DNA of 25,314 nt from JAJYIW01 sp036787065 (GTDB taxonomy: Bacteria; Chloroflexota; Anaerolineae; Anaerolineales; Anaerolineaceae). This document shows, in pieces, positions 1-7,853 of this stretch. A model generated the notes under the pieces. The model had not been told where the DNA came from. It ran no database searches and saw only the letters and a program-made list of their open reading frames with translations. The position numbers and the translations under genes were made by a program. Location of the stretch: NCBI GenBank assembly GCA_036787065.1, contig DAIQPZ010000027.1, positions 1 to 25,314 on the forward strand. Direction: 5' to 3'. The number at the start of each line of letters is the position of its first letter. Within the stretch, counting starts at the first letter, position 1.

Positions 1-57
1 CCTCACGAACTGGCTGAAGAAATCAATCATTTACTGTTACTGTTCAGGCACACATGA
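1..57 (+). CDS. Possible 3' end of a truncated upstream gene
   Basis: An open frame runs in from the window edge and encodes PHELAEEINHLLLLFRHT before a TGA at 55-57. The helical, charged-plus-leucine composition is plausible for the C-terminus of a real protein. The last six or so codons overlap the left end of the first palindromic element (about 36-146), so the element may supply the stop. Eighteen residues are too few to assign a family, and chance is a real alternative. Confidence 0.2.
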   Translation, partial: PHELAEEINHLLLLFRHT

Positions 58-146
58 ATAAGGCCCGAATTTGAGGTGTTTGCAGGTGCTTCGCACCCGC
101 AAACACCTCAAATTCAGGGACTCTCTTCTTGCATCTGAGTAGTTAC
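36..146. repeat. Palindromic MITE/REP-like element, copy A (complete)
   Basis: The core at 67-115 is a near-perfect inverted repeat: arms of 23 bp around a TTC loop, with one mismatch. It starts GAATTTGAGGTGTTTGC and ends with the complement. About 30 bp outside the core on each side lie short inverted ends: GTTACTGTTCAGG at 36-48 and CTGAGTAGTTAC at 135-146. The same core occurs at about 5497, 7670, 9073 and 21578. No coding capacity. It resembles a miniature inverted-repeat element or REP-type palindrome; the mobilising enzyme is not in this window. Confidence 0.8.
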
Positions 147-261
147 TAATTGCTACCAATTATATCCTGACCGGGTGGTTAAGATTAGGCCTAATAAATG
201 GAAAGGTCTTATTCATACCTGCATGAGCGGAAACCAAAAAATGATAGATTTTTTAGCATCT

Positions 262-289
262 TTTACTTTCGTCTGGTTTACAATAAAAT
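262..289 (+). promoter_or_regulatory. Candidate sigma70-type promoter for the small coiled-coil gene
   Basis: TTTACT at 262-267 and TAAAAT at 284-289 are separated by 16 nt. Transcription would begin near 296, about 30 nt before the ATG at 326. Both boxes are imperfect. The rest of 147-325 shows only an ATTAGGCCTAAT palindrome at 184-195 and no gene. Confidence 0.35.
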
Positions 290-325
290 CAATTACCCAC
301 CTATCTTTGAAGCGGAGGCGTTGAC

Positions 326-745
326 ATGAGTGAAGGACCACAAAATCAAGAAAACCAGGAAAAAAGCCGGAGCAATAAAGAATCCTGGGACGAGGTTGGA
401 AAACAATTTCAGACCCTGGGGGAGAGTCTGGCGACCGCTTTTCGAACTGCCTGGCAGGATGAAAGCAATCGCAAAAAGGTTGAAGAAATGAAGATTGGAC
501 TCCAATCACTGGTGAAGGAAGTGGGGAAAGCGATTGATGAGAGCGCGACATCCGAGCGAGGGCAAAAATTAATCCATGAAGCGGAACGAGCCGCCGATTC
601 ACTGCATAAGGCCGGCGTAGAAACCGTGCAAGAGGTGCAGCCTCACCTCTTGACCGCTTTACGCCAGGTCAGCCTGGAACTGCAAAAACTGATCGAGCGG
701 ATAGAAAAGGATGAAAAGAAACCCGACGCATCTGAGGAAAGTTGA
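326..745 (+). CDS. Small acidic coiled-coil protein of unknown function
   Basis: A 139-residue soluble protein with no signal peptide, membrane segment or cysteine. Residues 1-20 are polar and probably disordered (SEGPQNQENQEK). Residues 25-130 are almost entirely predicted helix with amphipathic heptads (EVGKQFQTLGESLATAF, then a segment ending LQKLIERIEKDEKK), followed by a short acidic tail. The start is supported by GGAGG at 314-318, 7 nt before the ATG. It ends just before a bidirectional hairpin terminator shared with the convergent anti-sigma-like gene, so it is probably monocistronic. Small helical proteins of this type are common in Anaerolineae. I cannot name a family; a structural or envelope-stress role would be a guess. 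Confidence 0.75.
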   Translation: MSEGPQNQENQEKSRSNKESWDEVGKQFQTLGESLATAFRTAWQDESNRKKVEEMKIGLQSLVKEVGKAIDESATSERGQKLIHEAERAADSLHKAGVETVQEVQPHLLTALRQVSLELQKLIERIEKDEKKPDASEES

Positions 746-752
746 CCTAAAA

Positions 753-783
753 AAGCCCTCTACTTATTTCAAGAAGAGGGCTT
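753..783. terminator. Bidirectional rho-independent terminator
   Basis: Nine-bp perfect stem AAGCCCTCT/AGAGGGCTT with a 13-nt loop. It is followed by a T-rich stretch on the plus strand and preceded by an A-run, which is a T-run on the minus strand. It lies between the convergent genes ending at 745 (+) and 805 (-), so it can serve both. Confidence 0.85.
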
Positions 784-804
784 AGTTTTATCAAGCGTAA
801 GGGC

Positions 805-1983
805 TTATTGGAGCGAATTCGCTATCTGGAATGCCTGTGCCGTATCACTGCCCAGACCACCGACTGCGTAGATGACGCTGTTCTTGACCCAGATCAAGGC
901 ATATTGAGGGGCATCGTCAACTGGGCGTTGGATTAATGTTCCACTGACACCATCGACCGTAACCGTCTTGTAAGAGGCCGCATTTCGTGGGATGGGGATC
1001 ACTAAAGAAGAGGCCCAATTAACACTCTGGCTGTACTGCCTGGCTTCGGCTGGGCTCATCCCGGTGAATTCCAGACCGATTTCGGCCAGTTTAGACAGAT
1101 CCACATCCGCGGGCGCCTCGATCGTGGGGCTGGGGATCTGCATCAGTTCAACGCAATCCGCAAAGCGGCGGCCAGCGGAGCCCATCTTATTATCCGCAGT
1201 GCTTAAAACCGGGCAGTTGCCGTAACCGGCGCTGACGCTGTTGGGGATATTGACTGAGATTGTTTCACCATCCAGGGATTGGGGCAGGACTAAATCTTTA
1301 TGTCCGGCTTCATCCAGCAGAGCCTGGGCGCGCGCGCGATCTACCACAAAATTAAAACTGGTCCCACCTTGAACGGTGAGGACTGGCGTGGTTTGTCCGC
1401 TGGGGAGCCGGATGGCAAACCCGGCCAGTTTGCTGGCCGTGGCAGCATCGGAAGCCGTTTGGGGTTTTCCAGGCTGTTTATCCATTTTGATCGAATCGGA
1501 TAAGAGCTGGCCCATCTGTTTGCCTAAAGCTTCGTTACCGCTAAGCGCAGACAGGCTGTTCTGATCGATGGGAATGACGGTAACCTGTTGGACGCGGAAA
1601 AGGTTTAGAAACTGGCTCGCCCAAACGCGCCCGGTCGGGAAGCTTAATATCCCGGCCAGGACCAGTACTGCCACCAGGGCAGCCCATACCGCTTTTGAGC
1701 GGAACATGAAATTCCTTGACATAATTGACTCCTTTTGGGTGTGTAAATTGGATTTCAACCTGAATAGGGCAGGTCGTGTCATATAACGGGGGTTGACCCG
1801 ATTGGCCATTTGAGGCGTGGAGAGATGTGTGAGTTTATCTTCAATGGATTGGCGCCTGGCTTCCATCCATGCCAGCCGTTTCTGGCAAGCCGGGCAGTTT
1901 TGAACATGGCCCATGGTCCTGAGATCAGGCTGGTTCATTGGCTCTAGATAGCTTTGCAACTCACCATCTTTTGGATGCATCAT
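805..1983 (-). CDS. Membrane-anchored anti-sigma-factor-like zinc-finger protein
   Basis: A 392-residue protein from the start chosen here. The N-terminal cytoplasmic part carries H-x3-C-x2-C (HVQNCPAC, residues 26-33), the signature of zinc-binding anti-sigma domains. One membrane helix follows at about 99-115 (AVWAALVAVLVLAGIL), then a long extracytoplasmic domain ending IWVKNSVIYAVGGLGSD. By family analogy it would hold an ECF sigma factor inactive until an envelope signal. No sigma-factor gene lies next to it, so the partner must be elsewhere or the gene is orphaned. I chose the ATG at 1983 over the one at 2007 because AAGGA lies 6 nt upstream. A second strong ribosome site (AAGGAG) precedes an in-frame ATG at 1722, just before the membrane helix, so a shorter 305-residue product without the zinc finger is possible. 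Confidence 0.7.
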   Translation of the reverse strand: MMHPKDGELQSYLEPMNQPDLRTMGHVQNCPACQKRLAWMEARRQSIEDKLTHLSTPQMANRVNPRYMTRPALFRLKSNLHTQKESIMSRNFMFRSKAVWAALVAVLVLAGILSFPTGRVWASQFLNLFRVQQVTVIPIDQNSLSALSGNEALGKQMGQLLSDSIKMDKQPGKPQTASDAATASKLAGFAIRLPSGQTTPVLTVQGGTSFNFVVDRARAQALLDEAGHKDLVLPQSLDGETISVNIPNSVSAGYGNCPVLSTADNKMGSAGRRFADCVELMQIPSPTIEAPADVDLSKLAEIGLEFTGMSPAEARQYSQSVNWASSLVIPIPRNAASYKTVTVDGVSGTLIQRPVDDAPQYALIWVKNSVIYAVGGLGSDTAQAFQIANSLQ

Positions 1984-2071
1984 AAAGGATCCTTTTTCCT
2001 CAAGCATCTGTTAGCTTGTATTTCTTATTAATTAAACACCGTTGAGAATATAAATAGGACAGTGAAAACTA

Positions 2072-2124
2072 ATTAAAAACGAACCCACTGATGTGATTCA
2101 TGTTTCAGGGGGTTCGTTTTTAAT
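2072..2124. terminator. Long-stem terminator downstream of the mannosidase gene
   Basis: A perfect 15-bp stem ATTAAAAACGAACCC / GGGTTCGTTTTTAAT with a 23-nt loop. U-rich in both transcripts because of the A/T-rich stem base. It lies between the end of the mannosidase gene (2188, minus) and the start of the anti-sigma-like gene, so its main role is probably to end mannosidase transcription. Confidence 0.8.
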
Positions 2125-2187
2125 AGAATTTTACCAGGGAGCATTACAATTCAGTGGCGTAATCACCCCACCTGCTGCACTCTTCCT

Positions 2188-5100
2188 TTAGGGAGGGGCT
2201 GGAGGTAGATCTGTGCTTTGCCCCATTGCTGGAATGCATTCATTTTTCCGGACCAGGATGCTCAGGATCTGGTAGGCATGATAATACACTTCGTAATGCT
2301 TATCGTCCAGGCGAATGGCCTCATCGGTCGTGAGTGGAAGCTCCAAGAAATCGACCAGGCTAACCGAGGCCGGTGGTTCTTTGAATTCCAGCACCAATTT
2401 CCCCGTAACGCCGAGGGTTTCATGGATGCGCAGGATGTAGCCATTACCGTCTTGGGCCGGGAGTACCCAACTGGGAACGAGCGTCTTCAGATCACCGCCA
2501 GGGTTTAATATAACTGGGGCATGTAGGGTCGCCATCGTGTGGGTTAGAACCGGGGTGACTAAAACAGGCGCGTAAAGAGCCTCGGCCTGTCCGGCGGTGG
2601 ATATCCCGGCCGCATCGCTCATCGGATGGAAGCGAGACAAGGAAAAGCGTAGGGTATGCTGTCCTTCTTCGGTTGAATGGATTGGCTGGGTTTGCCATGC
2701 AGCCAGGTCAGCTCCTTCCAGGGTTGGATCGACAGGAGAACGTAATAAGGTCAAAGCCAGGTTGCCATCGCGGCAGGAAAAGCCATACTTGGCTTCAGAA
2801 ATAAGCGCAAGTCCATCCCAACCGGCATCATCCGTCACCGCTCCCCACCGGCTGCCAGGAACTTCCCACATCGCCTCATCATGGGGTAAGCCAGGTACCT
2901 GCGGCCTTTGAACACTCCCAAAGGGCGCGCCATAACGGGCCATTTTCCCATGGAAGAGGGTTGGCAGGTGGAATTTCAACATCGCGTGTTTTTCTCGCCA
3001 GTAAACCGTCACATCCATACGCAAAACAGGGCTGCCCACCTCGAGGATGTAATCGAACATCATCCGGCTGCCCTCGCCCAAGGGGAGACCGCCCCTCAGG
3101 ATCCCTCGAACGGGACCGCTTTCGACCACTTCGAGTTGGGTAAATTTAAACATCGGGATTTCCTGGCGGGTCGCGACCTGATCGATCTCCCACGCGTCAA
3201 AGGTGGGTGGAAGGTCAGGGTAGAGGCTGAAGTGGGGTGGTTCCGCCAGTGGCCAGGCAGTTCCATTTTCAGTGATGCGTTGGAGCTGGCCGCGTTCGTC
3301 AAATTCTATCCTGAGTAAACCATTATCCAGGACTGAAGAGGAGATATCCCAGGCAGGCACATCGGCGGAGGCGGATGAGTTTTTCTTATAAACCTTCTGA
3401 ACGGATAATCCCTCAGCCAGTAGGCTGGCGATCACTTTGCGATATTCACCTTCGCCGGTAACCTGGATTGGGAGCAAGATTCCATCTACTGTCGCCAAAC
3501 CGAGGTCGGGTTTAATCTCTTCATTCTTCAATGGGAGGTCAACCACCACCTGGCGATTTATTCCAAGCGGGTTAAAAATTGCGATGGCGGGGAGGATGGC
3601 AGGCTGGTCGACTGCCTTTTGATAATCGTCAAAAGCCCTTTCAATAGCTTTTTTCCCCAGGAAGTCCAGGGCGGAACCCAACTGATCGTAGACTAACGGG
3701 ATCGAGCTGCCCGGCAGCGCATCGTGGAACTGGGAAAAACATAAGCGTTCCCAGAAGGCAGGGGGGATCGCGCCACCGCCAAAAATGGCCCTGACCGCTT
3801 CCCAAACCTGCAGGGATCGCTCCAGGTTGCGATAACGGCGTTTGAATTCGCTTTGGGTTGTATAGATACCCCGGTGAAATTCAAGGTAAAGTTCGCCTTC
3901 ATAAACCGGGAGTTTGCTTCCGACTTTGCCAAGCCGCTCAAAGAAAGGCTCCACCAGCCCCCATTCCACTTTGGGTGTGCCGGCCAGGTTTTTCCAACGC
4001 CGGATCATTTCAATCGATTTGACCATGGCGCCGCCGCCGCCGTCGCCAACCCCGGTGTATTTCAGAATCTCATCATGAACGCCCAACTGGCGGTAGCTTT
4101 TTGAAATTTCGACCAGGCTGTTGACCGATTCATCCGTTCCACCCGGTACATCAAGATGGGTCAAAACCTGGCTGCCGTCCGGCGAACGCCAGATGAAGGA
4201 TTGGTAAGGGAATTTCGTGTTGATATTCCAGCTCAATTTGCTGGTGAAAAAGTTTTTTACTCCGGCCAGGTTCATCAATTGAGGCAGGCACACATTGAAG
4301 CCAAAACAGTCTGGCAGCCATAAGGTGGTACTATACTCACCGCGTAACGCTTTAAAATAGGTTTGGCCCAAGACCAGTGAGCGCGCAAGCGCCTCACCGC
4401 AAGCGATCAGCGTGTCAAATTCAACCCAGGCCCCGCCGGTGGCTTCCCAACGGCCTTTAGAAATCTGATCCTTGATCTGGTGGAAGAGACCCGGATAGCG
4501 TCGTTCAAGCGCCTGGTAATTGGCGGGAGAAGTCCACATGAATTTAAATTCTGGATATTCATCCAATAATCTCAAGGCGGTCGAAAAGGTGGTGACGGCT
4601 TTTCTTTCACCGATCGTTTCGGGCCACATCCAGACCAGGTCCAGGTGAGAATGGCCAAAGATATTGATCGTGGGCTGCCAGCTTTCGGCTGGAAACTGCG
4701 CGTAGATAGTTTTCAGTGCTGGCGCTAATGCGTTGAGACTGCCGTTTTCCCAGGCTGCCAGGGCATTGTCGAGTGCGATCATCAAGCGCCGTAATGCCGG
4801 ATGTGCTTTTTCCAACTCCGGTCCTGGTCCCCAACCTTTATAGCCTTCACCGTTCCCGTCTTGTTTTAACAGGCTTTCCATTAATTGGCTGAGGACTTCC
4901 AGATCCCAATATACCTCCCAGGTTTCTGGGTTGCGGGTGGCAATCCAGGCGCCATCAAAACGCAAGCCGTACTGGTCGATGGGTTTGCCTGGATGCCAGA
5001 TGGCCGTCTGGTATGTTCCGCAGTCTAAAAAGAGCGTACAGGCTTTATCGGGTAAAGGACAGAATTCATGCGCCACATTGAGACCAGCCCATGGTTCACC

Positions 5101-5433
5101 ATCGATGAACACGGTGGTTTCCCCCCGGCAGTCCCAGAATAGGAAACGCTGCCCCATTTGTCCTAATGAAGGCGTAGGGATGTCGATCTGGAACCAGCGT
5201 TGATTCCAATTACCAAAAGGTGGGCCGAAGGTTTCACCGGGAAGTACGGGTTTAAATTGATCAGGTCTGACCTCATCGATGCTTACCGGGTCCTCGATGA
5301 CAGGCCCACCCCGGACTTCAAGATCCTGGCGGTCTTTCCACAGACGTCCTTCAAGGACCTGCTTCAGCTTGGTTATCCTGATCGGGACCCATTGGTAAAA
5401 ATAATTGGGTAGTGCGGGCGCAAAGGCTGGCAT
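2188..5433 (-). CDS. Alpha-mannosidase, glycoside hydrolase family 38
   Basis: A 1081-residue zinc-dependent retaining alpha-mannosidase, expected to release mannose from alpha-mannosides and oligosaccharides. Numbering from the upstream ATG at 5439, the sequence shows a beta-sandwich N-domain (1-250), the zinc motif GHSHLDLVWMW (H263, D267), the nucleophile motif TLWLPDCFGFN (D377), HRGIYTTQ in the middle, and a long C-terminal beta-rich region. This matches GH38 domain order and length. There is no signal peptide, so it is probably cytoplasmic and acts on imported oligosaccharides. I prefer the ATG at 5433 because AGGAG then sits 6 nt upstream; at 5439 the AGGAG would touch the start codon. 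A truncated palindromic element lies immediately upstream, and a strong terminator follows. The exact glycosidic linkage cannot be read from sequence. Confidence 0.95.
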   Translation of the reverse strand: MPAFAPALPNYFYQWVPIRITKLKQVLEGRLWKDRQDLEVRGGPVIEDPVSIDEVRPDQFKPVLPGETFGPPFGNWNQRWFQIDIPTPSLGQMGQRFLFWDCRGETTVFIDGEPWAGLNVAHEFCPLPDKACTLFLDCGTYQTAIWHPGKPIDQYGLRFDGAWIATRNPETWEVYWDLEVLSQLMESLLKQDGNGEGYKGWGPGPELEKAHPALRRLMIALDNALAAWENGSLNALAPALKTIYAQFPAESWQPTINIFGHSHLDLVWMWPETIGERKAVTTFSTALRLLDEYPEFKFMWTSPANYQALERRYPGLFHQIKDQISKGRWEATGGAWVEFDTLIACGEALARSLVLGQTYFKALRGEYSTTLWLPDCFGFNVCLPQLMNLAGVKNFFTSKLSWNINTKFPYQSFIWRSPDGSQVLTHLDVPGGTDESVNSLVEISKSYRQLGVHDEILKYTGVGDGGGGAMVKSIEMIRRWKNLAGTPKVEWGLVEPFFERLGKVGSKLPVYEGELYLEFHRGIYTTQSEFKRRYRNLERSLQVWEAVRAIFGGGAIPPAFWERLCFSQFHDALPGSSIPLVYDQLGSALDFLGKKAIERAFDDYQKAVDQPAILPAIAIFNPLGINRQVVVDLPLKNEEIKPDLGLATVDGILLPIQVTGEGEYRKVIASLLAEGLSVQKVYKKNSSASADVPAWDISSSVLDNGLLRIEFDERGQLQRITENGTAWPLAEPPHFSLYPDLPPTFDAWEIDQVATRQEIPMFKFTQLEVVESGPVRGILRGGLPLGEGSRMMFDYILEVGSPVLRMDVTVYWREKHAMLKFHLPTLFHGKMARYGAPFGSVQRPQVPGLPHDEAMWEVPGSRWGAVTDDAGWDGLALISEAKYGFSCRDGNLALTLLRSPVDPTLEGADLAAWQTQPIHSTEEGQHTLRFSLSRFHPMSDAAGISTAGQAEALYAPVLVTPVLTHTMATLHAPVILNPGGDLKTLVPSWVLPAQDGNGYILRIHETLGVTGKLVLEFKEPPASVSLVDFLELPLTTDEAIRLDDKHYEVYYHAYQILSILVRKNECIPAMGQSTDLPPAPP

Positions 5434-5466
5434 AGTCATCTCCTAATCTGAAATTATATTTACAGG

Positions 5467-5536
5467 ATAACTACCCAGCCTTGGAGGTGACAGTTTCCGA
5501 ATTTGAGGTGTTTTTCACGCGAGCTTGAGCAGTTAT
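5467..5536. repeat. Palindromic element, copy B (right core arm deleted)
   Basis: Both outer ends are present: ATAACTACCCAGCC at 5467-5480 and its imperfect complement GCTTGAGCAGTTAT at 5523-5536. Only the left core arm remains (CCGAATTTGAGGTGTTT from 5497). The right arm and its flank are deleted, leaving 70 bp. It lies in the 135-bp gap between the U32 peptidase gene and the mannosidase gene, 27 bp from the AGGAG of the latter, so it forms much of the mannosidase leader. Confidence 0.65.
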
Positions 5537-5568
5537 TCCAGGGTTATGAACTGTACCTGACTATCCCT

Positions 5569-7410
5569 CTATTTTAAACCCAAAATGACTTCCATTTCAC
5601 ACTCGCCGCAATTAAAACGTAATCTGAAGCGATGTCCCTGTTCATCAATTAGGTCGAGTGGTTCTTTGATCCGCATATCCTTATTCTTTTTCAGGCATGC
5701 GCCGATTTGATCGCGGATACAGTATTTTGTGGTCATCACTTTTTCGCCGGTCAGGTCAAGACCCGATTCGGCCGCGGGTTGGATCGTTTCAACGCCATGC
5801 CGTTTATAAAATTCATGTGCTTTCTGATTAAGCACATTCCCAAAATAAGTGAGGTTTTTTTCTGGAAAAGGAACGTTGTTGGGTTGTATTTTCCCTATCC
5901 AAAGATCGCGATGACTTTTTCGTACCTTGCTAAGGGCCTCGATGGCATCTCGCCGCAGCGCATTGAGATCACCCACCGGGATGAAGAAAGGTCTTTCAAG
6001 GTCTGTGATCACAGACTGGCAGTTAAAACCGGTTCCACCTGTTTTTTTTAACTGCTTGATCAGGGTGGCTAACGCCAGTTCGGGTTTTTCCGCGGGGATT
6101 TTAGGACCCTTAACCGGCAGGCTGACCTGGTTGCCATCCTCATCTTCAGCGGTGAGAACCAGGTTTTCAGGCTGTTCAGAGACCTTAAAAGTGAGGTTGA
6201 TTTTCCGCGAGCCAGCAAACTTTTCCAACCGGTTGATGAAAACCTGGTCGTGATTGCGGTACAGGTTTAAACCGGGGTGGATGCCGTCGATTTTATCGGG
6301 GGTGATCCAATCCCCATCCACTGCGTTGACGGTTGTGCCCTGAAGTTCACCGTCGCGGTCAAAGAAACACAGCCCGTCGCCGGGGGTAATCGCTTGAGGC
6401 AAATGGAGTTGAAAAGCCAGGCGCCTGGTCGACAGGACCTGACCGATCGATTCCCCCACCCATTTTGGAGTTTCATTCCTTCCGATCGGGCTTGAGTTCC
6501 GGCCCTTAATGAAATAAGACGTATAACCACGATTAAATGTTTTACCGGGATCGGGGGAGAAATCCAGTTCACTCACGCCGGAAGAGCTTCGCCGTAGGCC
6601 TTTTCCTGTCAGGATGCCCTCCAACTGTTGCCGGTAATAGCCCACGACGTTGGTGACGTAAGCTTTATCCTTTAAGCGGCCTTCAATCTTGAATGAACTT
6701 ACTCCTGCATCCAACAAGTCCGGGATGTAGGTGGACAGGTTCAAATCATGCAGCGATAAGAGATAACTGTCTTTGACCAGGGTAGCTCCGGCGCCGTCTA
6801 CCAGGCGGTAACGTTTGCGGCAAGGTTGAGCGCATTGCCCCCGGTTGCCGCTTCGCCCCCCGAGGGCATAACTCATCGCGCACTGCCCGCTGTAACAGAC
6901 ACACAATGCGCCGTGGATGAAGCTCTCCAGCTCAAGGGTGGTTTGCGCGCGGATTTCCCTGATCTGCGCCAGGCTGAGCTCCCGTGCCAGTATGACCCGT
7001 TTGAAACCCACATCCTGCAGAAACTTAACCCGGGCGGGGGTGGTGTTGTGCATCTGGGTACTGGCGAATAATGGCATCGGGGGAAGGTCACATTCCAGCA
7101 AACCGGCGTCCTGGATGATCACAGCGTCCACGCCCAGATTGTAAAGTTGGCGGATAAGTTTAACAGCGAGTGGGATTTCTTCGTCGAACAGGAGCGTATT
7201 GACGGTCACATACACCCTGGCCCAATAACGATGTGCATATTGGGCCAGTTGATCGATCGTTTCAAGGGCATTGCTGGCCGATTCACGGGCGCCAAACTGG
7301 CTGGCGCCAAGATAAACCGCATCGGCGCCTGCGTTAATCGCGGCGAGGCCAGTCTCCAAATCGCGGGCAGGCGCCAGTAACTCTACTTTTAAGTCGTCTT
7401 TTGCGGACAA
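5569..7410 (-). CDS. U32 family peptidase-like protein, RlhA/YdcP type with DUF3656
   Basis: A 613-residue protein. The N-terminal TIM-barrel-like domain begins ELLAPARDLETGLAAINAGAD. The U32 signature region reads ESFIHGALCVCYSGQCAMS then GNRGQCAQPCRK, providing the cluster of conserved cysteines. A DUF3656-like region follows at about 380-490, and a further cysteine-bearing tail (CIRDQIGACL, FNCGECEM) closes the protein. Characterised relatives are not classical proteases: E. coli RlhA hydroxylates C2501 of 23S rRNA, and TrhP acts on tRNA. An RNA hydroxylation role with an Fe-S centre is therefore likely but inferred. The start is TTG at 7410 with AAGGTG upstream. It overlaps the last 22 nt of the uvrA remnant, an arrangement suggesting former translational coupling to uvrA. 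Confidence 0.85.
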   Translation of the reverse strand: MSAKDDLKVELLAPARDLETGLAAINAGADAVYLGASQFGARESASNALETIDQLAQYAHRYWARVYVTVNTLLFDEEIPLAVKLIRQLYNLGVDAVIIQDAGLLECDLPPMPLFASTQMHNTTPARVKFLQDVGFKRVILARELSLAQIREIRAQTTLELESFIHGALCVCYSGQCAMSYALGGRSGNRGQCAQPCRKRYRLVDGAGATLVKDSYLLSLHDLNLSTYIPDLLDAGVSSFKIEGRLKDKAYVTNVVGYYRQQLEGILTGKGLRRSSSGVSELDFSPDPGKTFNRGYTSYFIKGRNSSPIGRNETPKWVGESIGQVLSTRRLAFQLHLPQAITPGDGLCFFDRDGELQGTTVNAVDGDWITPDKIDGIHPGLNLYRNHDQVFINRLEKFAGSRKINLTFKVSEQPENLVLTAEDEDGNQVSLPVKGPKIPAEKPELALATLIKQLKKTGGTGFNCQSVITDLERPFFIPVGDLNALRRDAIEALSKVRKSHRDLWIGKIQPNNVPFPEKNLTYFGNVLNQKAHEFYKRHGVETIQPAAESGLDLTGEKVMTTKYCIRDQIGACLKKNKDMRIKEPLDLIDEQGHRFRLRFNCGECEMEVILGLK

Positions 7411-7666
7411 GGCAACACCTTTTTTAGAAATTTACCGGTGTGGCTGGTTTCGACCTGGGCAATCGCTTTGGGTTTCCCCTCAGCCACGATATACCCACCA
7501 TTATTACCACCTTCGGGTCCCAAGTCAATGATCCAATCCGCGGTTTTGATCACATCCGGGTTGTGTTCGATCACCCGCACGGTATTGCCGTATCCACCAG
7601 GCGGTGGAGCACGTCTAACAGGCGTTGGATATCGACAAAATGGAGGCCGGTGGTTGGCGAAGAAAG
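7389..7666 (-). pseudogene. uvrA: C-terminal fragment of uvrA (excinuclease ABC subunit A), truncated and frameshifted
   Basis: The minus strand encodes LSSPTTGLHFVDIQRLLDVL and continues through a valine-aspartate pair, then, after a one-base deletion near 7590, VRVIEHNPDVIKTADWIIDL and the usual glycine-rich, glutamate-containing tail. This is the last roughly 92 residues of UvrA: the end of the second ABC signature/Walker B region and the His-loop. Intact UvrA is about 940 residues; everything upstream is missing. The coding match stops at about 7664-7666, where palindromic element copy C begins (its core starts at 7670). On the far side lies an unrelated gene on the opposite strand, so this is a rearrangement remnant, not an edge effect. 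The frameshift shows it is no longer maintained. The rest of uvrA may be elsewhere in the genome. Confidence 0.85.
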
Positions 7667-7750
7667 TTGCCGAATTTGAGGTGTTTGCGGGTGCTCCGTA
7701 CCCGCAAACACCTCAAATTCGGGTCATTTTAACAGGGTATGAGTAGTTAC
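7661..7750. repeat. Palindromic element, copy C (left end lost at the uvrA breakpoint)
   Basis: The core at 7670-7722 has perfect 23-bp arms (CCGAATTTGAGGTGTTTGCG and onward) around a 7-nt loop. The right end, TGAGTAGTTAC at 7740-7750, matches copy A. The left outer end is absent: about 9 bp outside the core (AGAAAGTTG) resemble other copies, then uvrA coding sequence begins. The element therefore sits exactly at the junction where uvrA is truncated. Confidence 0.8.
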
Positions 7751-7758
7751 CAAAATTG

Positions 7759-7787
7759 TTGTATTTCGTTAATGAAAATGATAAAAT
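7759..7787 (+). promoter_or_regulatory. Candidate promoter for the gyrase-propeller-like gene
   Basis: TTGTAT at 7759-7764 and TAAAAT at 7782-7787 are separated by 17 nt, within an AT-rich stretch just right of repeat copy C. The predicted start of transcription near 7794 gives a leader of about 60 nt to the TTG start at 7854. Confidence 0.4.
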
Positions 7788-7853
7788 ACAATTTCGCTTT
7801 TTTTACAAGGGAGAAGAAGTGCCTTCATAATCGATTAGCGCAAGGAGGTTAAT

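Noticed and set aside
36..146. Palindromic repeats as a CRISPR array
   Set aside because: The copies are dispersed over more than 20 kb, contain long self-complementary arms, and have no regular spacers or cas genes.
2218..5412. Several long open frames on the plus strand opposite the mannosidase gene
   Set aside because: They lie antisense to a convincing GH38 enzyme, lack ribosome sites and have unnatural composition; they are shadows of its codon pattern.
7438..7746. Plus-strand open frames over the uvrA remnant
   Set aside because: The minus strand clearly encodes UvrA C-terminal sequence; the plus-strand frames run into the palindromic repeat and lack support.
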